A DNA stretch of 13,734 nt from Clostridia bacterium (GTDB taxonomy: Bacteria; Bacillota; Clostridia; Oscillospirales; Acutalibacteraceae): assembly GCA_900769375.1 (NCBI GenBank), contig CAAGGN010000018.1, forward strand, positions 1-13,734, read 5' to 3'. The notes under the pieces are model-generated. The model was not told the origin of the DNA. It searched no databases and saw only the letters and a list, made by a program, of their open reading frames with translations. Both the position numbers and the translations under genes were made by a program. This document shows, one piece after another, positions 7,453 to 13,734 of the stretch; position 1 is the first letter of the stretch, and every line of letters starts with the position of its first letter.

Positions 7453-8658
7453 ATGAAGAAAAACACCGTGCTTCGTATATTTTTGGTAACCTTTATCGCT
7501 ATTTTTATTTTTCATCAGGTTTATTCCGCGATTTATAAACCCGTAGTTACCGAGAGCGCCGAATTTTTTGAAACGGTTGACGGACTTAAAATAGACGGCA
7601 CTATAATAAGACGGGAAAGCATCGTTACGGGCAGCAAAAAGGGCTCCCTGCATTTTGCGGTAAGCGACGGAATGAGGGTAGCAAAAAACGGAGTGGTGGC
7701 CACTGTATACGAAAGCGACGAGGCCTCCATAACCTTAAGCGCCATCGAGGATATAAAAAAGCAAATTAAGGCCATTGAGGAAATGACCGCCTATAACGAT
7801 TTGCAGGCCGTTGATTTAGACGTCGTAAACAATAAAATAGATAAGGCCTTGAACGACGTGATTTGGGGCACCAGAGGAAGCAATTTCGACGGCGCAAACC
7901 ATAATCTTAACGAATTGTTATCGGCAATAAACCGCCGCCAGCTTATAACGGGGGAGCAGACCGACTTTTCGGAGAAGCTAACCGCCCTTAAGGAAAAACA
8001 GGCAAATTTGGAAAGTTCTTTGCCTGCCGATAAGGGAAATATCAGGGCAGCAGAGTCGGGATATTTTGTATCGGGCACCGACGGATATGAAACCGTGTTT
8101 ACGGGGGAGGATCTATCGGTCGTAACCGGTGAGTTTTTATCCTCGGCCAAACCTAAAGAAGCCCCCAAAAATGCCATCGGCAAAATTGTTTCAGATTATG
8201 AATGGTATATCGCCGCTCCCATAAGTCTCAGTGATTCTCTTAAGTATAAAGAGGGGGATACGCTTACTATAAAGACGAGCATTAAATCCCATTCAAGTTT
8301 AGCGGTTACGGTTAAACGGATAAACGTTTCGGAAGAAACGAACGAAGCTGTAATTATCTTCTCCTGTCAGCAGATGAGTAGTGAACTTGCGACCTTAAGG
8401 CGAGGAAATATGACCGTTGTAAGCAAAACCTATTCCGGACTTAAGGTTCCAAGAAGGGCTCTTCGCGTTATTGACGGTAAGTCGGGCGTTTATGTTTTAA
8501 GCGGTCGAAGTGTTAAGTTTGTTCCCGTAAACGTGATATACAGAGCGGAGGATTACGTTATCTGCGAGCAAGAGGTCAGCAATAGCTCTGTGCTCCGTCT
8601 TTATGACGAGGTTGTGGTGAAAGGAAGGAATCTTTATGACGGAAAGGTCGTCGGCTAA
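7453..8658 (+). CDS. HlyD-like membrane-anchored adaptor protein, partner unknown
   Basis: The 401-residue protein has one N-terminal membrane segment (about residues 6-25) after a short basic start, so most of it probably lies outside the membrane. It resembles HlyD-type membrane-fusion proteins. A first half-lipoyl-like stretch (residues 35-80) is followed by a helical, coiled-coil-prone region (95-195), a second lipoyl-like stretch after residue 195, and a beta-barrel region. The C-terminus has LKVPRRALRV (from about 331) and LRLYDEVVVKGRNLYDGK. HlyD proteins normally bridge an export pump to the envelope, but no ABC, MFS or RND pump is encoded here. The ATG has AAAGGAAG 7 bases upstream. 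The end overlaps yggS by 23 bases, tying it to the division block. The family call is good; the function is unknown and may concern the envelope or septum. Confidence 0.75.
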   Translation: MKKNTVLRIFLVTFIAIFIFHQVYSAIYKPVVTESAEFFETVDGLKIDGTIIRRESIVTGSKKGSLHFAVSDGMRVAKNGVVATVYESDEASITLSAIEDIKKQIKAIEEMTAYNDLQAVDLDVVNNKIDKALNDVIWGTRGSNFDGANHNLNELLSAINRRQLITGEQTDFSEKLTALKEKQANLESSLPADKGNIRAAESGYFVSGTDGYETVFTGEDLSVVTGEFLSSAKPKEAPKNAIGKIVSDYEWYIAAPISLSDSLKYKEGDTLTIKTSIKSHSSLAVTVKRINVSEETNEAVIIFSCQQMSSELATLRRGNMTVVSKTYSGLKVPRRALRVIDGKSGVYVLSGRSVKFVPVNVIYRAEDYVICEQEVSNSSVLRLYDEVVVKGRNLYDGKVVG

Positions 8659-9349
8659 GATTTTTGATGAAAATTTCAGTCGCATAAAAGAGGAAATAGC
8701 CGAAGCGGCTAAAAAGTCAGGAAGGAACCCGCAGGATATAACTCTTCTTGCCGCTACTAAAACCGTAGACGTGGAGATAATTAACCACGCTATTAAAAAC
8801 GGTATTGACTATATTGGTGAAAACAAGGTGCAGGAGCTTACGGCTAAAAATGATTTTTATCTGCCCGTTCATAAGCATTTTATCGGTCATTTGCAGACCA
8901 ATAAGGTCAAATATATAATTGATAAGGTGGAGCTTATTGAATCGGTGGATTCGATAAAGCTTGCCCGCGAGATTTCCAAAGAGGCGAAAAAGCGGGGAAT
9001 AGTGATGGATATTCTGCTTGAAATTAATATCGGCAATGAGGAATCCAAATCGGGATTTAAAGCTGAGGAAGTTATTGCCGCCGCCCGCGAAATCAGCGCC
9101 CTTGATGGCGTTAGAATTGAAGGTATTATGGCTATCCCCCCAATATGTGAGGACGAGCAGATTTTGCGAGGATATTTTAAGAAAATGCGCAAACTGTTTG
9201 TTGACATAGAAGAAGAAAAAATAGATAATAGTAGTATGAAAATTTTATCTATGGGAATGTCGGACGATTTCGCCGTTGCCATAGAGGAGGGCGCAAATCT
9301 CGTGCGTATAGGCACGGCGCTTTTCGGAAAAAGAAATTATGCTATTTAA
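8636..9349 (+). CDS. yggS: YggS/YlmE family PLP homeostasis protein
   Basis: This is a single-domain alanine-racemase-like TIM barrel that binds pyridoxal phosphate and helps control B6 vitamer and amino-acid pools; no enzymatic activity is established for the family. The PLP lysine is K42 in LLAATKTV. Other signatures are YIGENKVQE, HFIGHLQTNK, SMGMSDDFAVAI (phosphate binding) and RIGTALFG. Its 237 residues match the usual 225-240. AAGGAAGG at 8621-8628 lies 7 bases before the ATG, inside the 3' end of the HlyD-like gene, so the two reading frames overlap by 23 bases. In Bacillus the orthologue ylmE sits just before sepF, as here. Confidence 0.95.
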   Translation: MTERSSAKIFDENFSRIKEEIAEAAKKSGRNPQDITLLAATKTVDVEIINHAIKNGIDYIGENKVQELTAKNDFYLPVHKHFIGHLQTNKVKYIIDKVELIESVDSIKLAREISKEAKKRGIVMDILLEINIGNEESKSGFKAEEVIAAAREISALDGVRIEGIMAIPPICEDEQILRGYFKKMRKLFVDIEEEKIDNSSMKILSMGMSDDFAVAIEEGANLVRIGTALFGKRNYAI

Positions 9350-9378
9350 AATATAAAAAAAGAAAGGGAGAAAATAAA

Positions 9379-9831
9379 ATGAGTATTTGGGACAACATTA
9401 AAAACATTATGACCATTCCTGAGGATGATGAATTTGAGGATGAGATGGAGGAAAAGGTAGCGGAGCCCAAAGAGGAGCCCCAGTATGCCGCAAGAAAGCC
9501 GGAAGCTCCCCGTATTATTAAATCGAAGGCAACAAACGTTAACCCCAACTCTTCGCAGATGCAGGTTGTGCTTGTAAAGCCCGACCGTTTTGAAGACGTT
9601 GAGGCAATTGCCGACCATCTTAATAATAAGAAAACCGTTGTGCTTAATCTTGAGGAGGCAAACCGCGAGGTTTCAAGAAGAATTATCGACTTTTTAAGCG
9701 GCGTTGCCTATGCTAACCACGGAAATATCCGCAAGGTTGCCAATAGCACCTTCATTATCGTTGCCCGCGATGTTGATATTATGGGCGAATTAATGCTTGA
9801 TGATTTTTCTGAAAGCAAGCTCTACTTTTAA
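9379..9831 (+). CDS. sepF: Cell division protein SepF
   Basis: SepF tethers FtsZ to the membrane and shapes the septal ring in Gram-positive bacteria, where it partly replaces FtsA. The first twelve or so residues (MSIWDNIKNIM) can form the amphipathic membrane-binding helix. An acidic, disordered linker covers about residues 14-55. The SepF core follows, with VVLVKPDRFEDVEAIADHL, KKTVVLNLEEANREVSRRIIDFLSG and a C-terminal strand pair ending near FIIVARD. Its 150 residues are typical. AAAGGGAG at 9363-9370 is the ribosome-binding site. The stop overlaps the ylmH start by one base (TAATG). ylmG, which lies between sepF and ylmH in Bacillus, is absent. Confidence 0.95.
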   Translation: MSIWDNIKNIMTIPEDDEFEDEMEEKVAEPKEEPQYAARKPEAPRIIKSKATNVNPNSSQMQVVLVKPDRFEDVEAIADHLNNKKTVVLNLEEANREVSRRIIDFLSGVAYANHGNIRKVANSTFIIVARDVDIMGELMLDDFSESKLYF

Positions 9832-10565
9832 TGGATGAAAAGGTTTTTTGCCCAAGGGTAGAAGATACCTTCCGCCAATGCGCAAATTCGGATAAACCCA
9901 AGTTTTTAGGTTTTTTAACTGAAGGCGAAGCGGGTAAGGCAGAGGGGATTTTAAAAAATCTTGGAGGAAAGTTCTCATTTTTCGGCGGATTTCCCGAGGC
10001 GGATCGGGTTATGCTTTGCTGTAAACCGTATTGGTGCGATGATGTGGAGTTCCCCATAGTGCCGATTACCGCCACTTTTAGAAATCAGGATACCCTGACG
10101 CATCGCGATATACTTGGCGCTTTAATGGGGCTCGGTATAAAAAGGGAAGCGGTAGGAGATATCCTAATAGAAGAGGGAAGAGCCGTATTCTTTATAACCG
10201 AAGAAATAAGCGAATTTGTTTTGAACGAGCTTGATAAAGCGGGAAGGGTTGGAATAAAACTTCGAGTGGGAGCAGATTTTCCGCTTCCCGAAATGAGCAA
10301 GCTTGCTTTCTTCAGAGAAACCGTATCATCCTGCCGACTTGATTGTATAGTTTCCGCCATTACTAAATCCTCGAGAAATAAAGCGGCAGAGCTTATAACC
10401 GAAGGGCTTGTAAGCATAAATTCGGTGCTTTGCAGTAAGATTACCAAACCGATAGCGGCGGGCGATAAAATAACCGTAAGAGGAAAGGGTAAATTTACCG
10501 TAGTTTCCTGTGATACCCTATCTAAAAAGGGTAGAACTATTTTAGAATACTCAAAATATACGTGA
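9831..10565 (+). CDS. ylmH: YlmH-like S4-domain RNA-binding protein
   Basis: The 244-residue protein has the YlmH layout: an N-terminal mixed alpha/beta region (residues 1-160) with GFLTEGEAGKAEGIL and RDILGALMGLGIKREAVGDI, then a C-terminal S4 RNA-binding domain (about 167-235) with RLDCIVSAITKSSRNKAAELI, VSINSV and the KPIAAGDKITVRGKGKFTV ending. Bacillus YlmH has been linked to ribosome-associated quality control through binding to stalled large subunits, besides its genetic link to the division cluster. Its start shares one base with the sepF stop, so coupled translation is likely. The overlap and the shared neighbourhood with divIVA support orthology. Confidence 0.93.
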   Translation: MDEKVFCPRVEDTFRQCANSDKPKFLGFLTEGEAGKAEGILKNLGGKFSFFGGFPEADRVMLCCKPYWCDDVEFPIVPITATFRNQDTLTHRDILGALMGLGIKREAVGDILIEEGRAVFFITEEISEFVLNELDKAGRVGIKLRVGADFPLPEMSKLAFFRETVSSCRLDCIVSAITKSSRNKAAELITEGLVSINSVLCSKITKPIAAGDKITVRGKGKFTVVSCDTLSKKGRTILEYSKYT

Positions 10566-10567
10566 AC

Positions 10568-10571
10568 GGAG
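10568..10571 (+). promoter_or_regulatory. Ribosome-binding site that sets the divIVA start
   Basis: GGAG at 10568-10571, followed by AA, lies 8 bases before the ATG at 10580. An in-frame GTG at 10562 overlaps the ylmH stop but would place this site inside the gene and add six residues not seen at DivIVA N-termini. Confidence 0.65.
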
Positions 10572-10579
10572 AAAATGCT

Positions 10580-11278
10580 ATGTTAAACGCAAAGGAACTT
10601 AAAAACATTAAGTTTTCAAAGCAAATGGGTGGATACAAGCAGGAAGAGGTAGATATTCTGCTTGATAGAATTGAAGCAGATTATGAGGTTTTTGAGCGCA
10701 CTGTAAGAGAACTCAAATCCGAAATCGAGCATAAAAATGAGGAAATAAGCACCCTGAAAAGTTCGCAGTCGAGCATTCAAGAGGTACTTATTAACGCTCA
10801 GAAACTTGCTGAGCAGATGGTAAAAGAGGCAAAGGAAAAGAGCGAGGAAATTATTAAGGATGCTGAAAACAGTATCGTTAATATGACCGAAAAACAGAGA
10901 GATGTTATCTCGGCTTTTGAAAACGAGCAGGCCCTTCGCCTTAAAAAAGCCGAAGATGAATATGCCGCTTTGATTGCTAAGCTTGAGGCCAAAAAGGCAA
11001 GTGTTGAAAAGGCGACCGAGGACTGCATAGAGCGTCAGCAGACCTTATTTAATAAGCTTAAATTCGAGGTGTCCGCCTTTAAGGCAGATATTTCGGCAAA
11101 GTATAAGCAGCATATTGAAATTTTAAGCAAGATTCCCGATGAAGTTCCTATGGACCCTAAGTCAGTGGTTGAAATGTTATCGGAGGATGCTTTAAAAGAG
11201 CCCGACGTTTCGGGATTTGTAATAAGCGTGGATTCTGCCGAGGAAGAAAGCGTAACGGCAGAAGCAGAAGAAATTTAA
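10580..11278 (+). CDS. divIVA: DivIVA domain protein
   Basis: DivIVA proteins are coiled-coil scaffolds that bind negatively curved membrane at poles and septa and recruit division, sporulation or cell-wall factors. The N-terminus has the family pattern LNAKELKNIKFSKQMGGYKQ followed by EEVDILLDRIEADYE. A long coiled coil covers about residues 25-170, interrupted by Ala/Glu/Lys-rich segments. The C-terminal 60 residues are acidic and probably disordered. The total of 232 residues is normal for clostridial members. Where Bacillus DivIVA has the membrane-inserting F17 and R18 before Gly-Tyr, this protein has M16 and G17. The gene follows ylmH, as in Bacillus. The start was chosen from the ribosome-binding site at 10568. 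Confidence 0.92.
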   Translation: MLNAKELKNIKFSKQMGGYKQEEVDILLDRIEADYEVFERTVRELKSEIEHKNEEISTLKSSQSSIQEVLINAQKLAEQMVKEAKEKSEEIIKDAENSIVNMTEKQRDVISAFENEQALRLKKAEDEYAALIAKLEAKKASVEKATEDCIERQQTLFNKLKFEVSAFKADISAKYKQHIEILSKIPDEVPMDPKSVVEMLSEDALKEPDVSGFVISVDSAEEESVTAEAEEI

Positions 11279-11296
11279 TTTGCACGGAGTGATTTT

Positions 11297-11809
11297 GTGA
11301 TATCTTATATATTAGCGGTTTTATCGGGGGTTGCGTTTTTTATAGCCGACCGTTATACCAAGGATTTGGTTTCAAGCACCTTCATTCTATCTGAAACTAA
11401 GGATTTTATTCCCGGTTTCATTGATTTTACCTACATAAATAACCGCGGCGGCGCCTGGGGTATGCTTAGCGGCTATACTTGGCTTTTGGTAAGCGTGACG
11501 GTTATAATTATGCTGGTTTGCATAGCCCTGCTTTTAAAAATGGGCTTTAAGGATAAATTGATGTTCTGGGCAATTTCTCTTATTCTTTTCGGCGGACTTG
11601 GTAATATGTATGACCGCCTATTCAATGAGGGCAACGTGGTAGATTTTATTCATCTTTCTTTTATGCCTGAATTTCCTGTATTCAATGTGGCAGATTGCGC
11701 CATTGTCATAGGCGCAGGTCTTTTTATCCTTTATTTCGTTATCGGTATGATAAATGACGCTAAGGAGAAAAAGACGGTTTCCTTGCCCGAAAATTCTCAC
11801 GATGAATAG
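11297..11809 (+). CDS. lspA: Lipoprotein signal peptidase LspA (signal peptidase II)
   Basis: LspA is a membrane aspartyl protease that removes the signal peptide from diacylated prolipoproteins. It has four predicted membrane segments and 170 residues. The family boxes are present: DRYTK at 18-22, NNRGGAWGM, GGLGNMYDRLF with catalytic D106, VVDFIH, and FNVADCAIVIG with catalytic D133. The tail is hydrophilic and cytoplasmic. The start is GTG, with GGAG 8 bases upstream. In Bacillus, ileS and several other genes separate divIVA from lspA; here lspA follows divIVA directly. The stop overlaps the ATG of the pseudouridine synthase, the same lspA-rluD pairing as Bacillus lspA-ylyB. Confidence 0.97.
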   Translation: MISYILAVLSGVAFFIADRYTKDLVSSTFILSETKDFIPGFIDFTYINNRGGAWGMLSGYTWLLVSVTVIIMLVCIALLLKMGFKDKLMFWAISLILFGGLGNMYDRLFNEGNVVDFIHLSFMPEFPVFNVADCAIVIGAGLFILYFVIGMINDAKEKKTVSLPENSHDE

Positions 11810-12713
11810 TTTCAATAAAGTTTACGAAGGAAGCGGTGAGCGCCTCGACGTTTTCACTGCCGTTCTCATCAGTGGTACTCGTTCGAAAGCCACAAAGCTA
11901 ATCGAGAGCGGATGTGTTACGGTCAACGGTAAGGTTGCCGCCAAAAATACTAAGCTTAAAAATGGAGATAGCGTTTCGGTTTCCGAGCCCGAGCCGGAGG
12001 CCTATGAGGTAAAGGCGCAGAATATTCCCCTTGATATTGTTTACGAGGATAACGACGTATTGGTGGTTAATAAGCCAAAGGGTATGGTAGTTCATCCTGC
12101 GGCGGGCAATCCCGATAATACCCTCGTAAACGCCATAATGTATCATTGCGGCGATTCTCTTTCGGGTATAAACGGCGTTTTGAGGCCCGGTATTGTTCAC
12201 CGAATTGATAAAAATACAAGTGGGCTTTTAATGATAGCTAAAAATGATACCGCCCATAACGGACTTGCCGCGCAGATAAAGGACCATAGCTTTACGCGAG
12301 AGTATGAGGCGGTGGTTTACGGGAATTTTAAGGCGGATAGCGGAACTATTGACGCTCCTATAGGCCGTCACCCCGTTAAGCGTAAGCAAATGGCGGTTAC
12401 CGATAAAAACAGTAAAGAGGCAGTTACCTACTATGAGGTTATAGAGCGTTTCGGGGATTTCACCTATTTAAGATTAAAGCTTAAAACGGGCAGAACCCAT
12501 CAGATAAGGGTGCATATGTCCTATATCGGCCACCCCGTTGCGGGTGATGATGTTTACGGTCCTAAAAATGTTATAACCAAATTAAACGGACAGTGTCTAC
12601 ACGCTAAAAAGGTGGGCTTTATCCACCCTGTGACACAGAAATATATAGAATTTGATAGCGAATTGCCCGATTACTTTAAGGCATTTTTAAAGGAGATAGG
12701 AACCTCGCGATGA
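11802..12713 (+). CDS. rluD: RluA/RluD-family 23S rRNA pseudouridine synthase
   Basis: This enzyme isomerises uridine to pseudouridine in RNA; RluD-type members act on helix 69 of 23S rRNA. The N-terminal S4 domain spans about residues 10-60 (ERLDVF, SKATKLIESGCVTVNGK). The catalytic domain has VVNKPKGMVVHPAAG, the HRIDKNTSGLL motif with catalytic D136, and LKTGRTHQIRVHM. Its 303 residues are usual. The exact target cannot be read from sequence, so the symbol follows the closest type; Bacillus YlyB is the positional equivalent. The ATG at 11802 lies inside the lspA end (ATGAATAG) and lacks a clear ribosome-binding site, suggesting reinitiation after lspA. An upstream ATG at 11754 would add a basic extension foreign to the family. 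Confidence 0.93.
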   Translation: MNSFNKVYEGSGERLDVFTAVLISGTRSKATKLIESGCVTVNGKVAAKNTKLKNGDSVSVSEPEPEAYEVKAQNIPLDIVYEDNDVLVVNKPKGMVVHPAAGNPDNTLVNAIMYHCGDSLSGINGVLRPGIVHRIDKNTSGLLMIAKNDTAHNGLAAQIKDHSFTREYEAVVYGNFKADSGTIDAPIGRHPVKRKQMAVTDKNSKEAVTYYEVIERFGDFTYLRLKLKTGRTHQIRVHMSYIGHPVAGDDVYGPKNVITKLNGQCLHAKKVGFIHPVTQKYIEFDSELPDYFKAFLKEIGTSR

Positions 12714-13561
12714 AACTTTTTGAAGGGTGCCTTTTGGCCTGCGATTTAGACGGTACATTACTTTCCGATGAAGGTATGGCAAAAAGAAACGCAGAGAAAA
12801 TTAAATATTTTATAGAAGAAGGCGGCCATTTTTCTATGGCAACTGGAAGAACTCCCAGCGCTGTTAGTGAGGTTTTAAGGGAAATTCCGGATGTTTCTCC
12901 CTCGATTATGGCTAATGGCGGCGTTATCTATGATTTTGAGAACAGGAAGACACTTTTTTCGGTCTGCATACCAAAAGAAGATAGATTTGTTCTTCAAAAT
13001 GTTCTTGCAAAATTCCCGAGTGTTGCTGCAGAGGTGCATATAGGAGAAAAGGTTTATATCTTTTCCGATAACGGTGAAAGCCGCGACCATAGGGAATATG
13101 AGGAATTTGAAGTTTTAGAGTGTACATATACCGAAATGTGCGCTATGGATTTTGAAAAAATCATCTTTTTTGCCACCAATGAAGATACATATAATGAACT
13201 TTGGGAATATACGGAAGGTTTAAATGTTTCCTCAAGATTCATAAAAACATCTGCTACTATAAAGGGAAGCAAACGAAATTACATAGAATTTGTGCCAAAA
13301 GGGGTTTCAAAGGCGTTTACTCTCCAAAAACTTGTTGAGATTTTAGGAATTACCAAGGGCAACTGCTTTGCTATGGGCGATTATTATAACGACCTTGAAA
13401 TGCTAAAATTTGCGGATATATGCGCAGTACCCGAGGAAACTCCCGACGATATAAAAGAGATTGCCACCTTGGTGGTTGGAAATGTTAAAAACGGCGCGGT
13501 TGCCGATTTTATAGATTATCTGTCGCAGATGAAAACTGCGGCTTTGAAAGGAAGCATATGA
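12710..13561 (+). CDS. Cof-type HAD-superfamily phosphatase
   Basis: The 283-residue protein has all four HAD motifs. They are nucleophile D12 and acid/base D14 in CDLDGTLL, T45 in ATGRTPS, K201 in the PKGVSKAF segment, and D224, N227 and D228 in GDYYNDLEML. A large C2-type cap lies between motifs II and III (about residues 80-190), which places it in the Cof/YidA group. These enzymes dephosphorylate sugar phosphates, nucleotides or other small metabolites with broad specificity, so the substrate cannot be named. The ATG overlaps the rluD stop by four bases (ATGA), and AAAGGAG lies a little over ten bases upstream. It ends against the transketolase start, with TGA sharing bases with tandem ATG codons. 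Confidence 0.93.
   Translation: MKLFEGCLLACDLDGTLLSDEGMAKRNAEKIKYFIEEGGHFSMATGRTPSAVSEVLREIPDVSPSIMANGGVIYDFENRKTLFSVCIPKEDRFVLQNVLAKFPSVAAEVHIGEKVYIFSDNGESRDHREYEEFEVLECTYTEMCAMDFEKIIFFATNEDTYNELWEYTEGLNVSSRFIKTSATIKGSKRNYIEFVPKGVSKAFTLQKLVEILGITKGNCFAMGDYYNDLEMLKFADICAVPEETPDDIKEIATLVVGNVKNGAVADFIDYLSQMKTAALKGSI
13548..13552 (+). promoter_or_regulatory. Ribosome-binding site of the transketolase subunit gene
   Basis: AAGGA, within AAAGGAAG, lies 5 bases before the ATG at 13558 and 8 bases before the ATG at 13561. The spacing favours the second of the two tandem ATG codons. Confidence 0.55.
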
Positions 13562-13734
13562 TGGACAACATTAAAAAGACAGAACTTAAAAAACACGCTT
13601 TAGAAGTTCGTATGGGAATTATCGAAGGCGTACATTCAGCAAAATCGGGTCATCCGGGCGGCTCACTTTCCTGCGCGGATATTCTCACATATCTCTATTT
13701 TGAGTATATGAATATTGACCCCAAGGATCCCAAG
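13561..13734 (+). CDS. Transketolase, N-terminal subunit (5' end only)
   Basis: Fifty-eight codons are visible before the window ends. The translation has KKHALEVRMGIIEGVHSAKSG followed by HPGGSLSCADILTYLYF and IDPKDPK. This is the thiamine-diphosphate-binding start of transketolase, with the GHPGGSLS motif. The short leader before it is typical of the split transketolase of Clostridia and Archaea, where a roughly 270-residue N-terminal subunit is followed by a separate C-terminal subunit; that reading is inferred because the rest is missing. Transketolase moves two-carbon units in the pentose phosphate pathway. The start overlaps the HAD phosphatase stop, and the gene continues beyond the window, so it is partial rather than broken. 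Confidence 0.9.
   Translation, partial: MDNIKKTELKKHALEVRMGIIEGVHSAKSGHPGGSLSCADILTYLYFEYMNIDPKDPK

Noticed and set aside
7791..8183. A 130-codon minus-strand open frame across the HlyD-like gene
   Set aside because: No recognisable domain was seen, and the plus-strand frame is continuous with conserved C-terminal motifs and a membrane anchor.
9018..9209. A 63-codon plus-strand open frame inside yggS
   Set aside because: It is an out-of-frame shadow of the well-supported yggS coding region.
8887..9315. A 142-codon open frame on the minus strand across yggS
   Set aside because: It is the antisense shadow of yggS. The product is Ser/Ile-rich with no recognisable domain, and the plus-strand protein has all family motifs.
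1..13734. Search for CRISPR arrays, tRNA or rRNA genes, insertion sequences, phage genes, defence systems and riboswitches
   Set aside because: No direct repeats with spacers, no tRNA-like folds, no transposase or integrase motifs and no intergenic space large enough for a riboswitch apart from the short AT-rich leader. The genes are ordinary housekeeping families, so I do not claim a new system.

Overview
The window is a stretch of Firmicutes chromosome, most likely from an uncultured Clostridia (possibly Oscillospirales-like) genome assembled from metagenomic reads. The evidence is gene order: miaB, ymcA-like, mutS, mutL, miaA matches Bacillus except that cotE is absent. A SepF/YlmH/DivIVA division cluster and what looks like a split-type transketolase N-terminal subunit point the same way. 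All thirteen genes are on the + strand, nearly gapless, with no tRNA, rRNA, CRISPR, insertion sequence or convincing terminator. The first 22 bases are not biological: they match the end of an Illumina read-1 adapter, so real sequence begins near position 23.

Layout. Positions 23-101 are an AT-rich leader with a good sigma-A-type promoter candidate. Positions 102-7430 hold the tRNA-modification and mismatch-repair block: miaB, a YmcA/RicA-like gene, mutS, mutL and miaA. MiaA and MiaB act in sequence on tRNA A37 (i6A, then ms2i6A), and MutS and MutL form the mismatch-repair core. Positions 7453-8658 encode a membrane-anchored HlyD-like adaptor of unknown partner. Positions 8636-11278 hold yggS, sepF, ylmH and divIVA, the gene set found beside the division cluster in Gram-positives. 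Positions 11297-13561 hold lspA, an RluD-type pseudouridine synthase and a Cof-type HAD phosphatase. The N-terminal transketolase subunit begins at 13561 and runs off the window.

Starts and stops overlap at mutL/miaA, HlyD-like/yggS, sepF/ylmH, lspA/rluD, rluD/HAD and HAD/transketolase. The remaining gaps are about 14 to 37 bases and mostly contain only a ribosome-binding site. This suggests long co-transcription from the upstream promoter, possibly with internal promoters that I cannot see.

Most of this is conserved housekeeping DNA and I found no clear undescribed system. The items most worth a second look are the adapter remnant, the HlyD-like gene at the junction of two normally separate neighbourhoods, the six-cysteine tail of the YmcA-like protein, an altered metal-site motif in MutL, and the lack of the usual Phe-Arg pair in the DivIVA membrane-binding loop.
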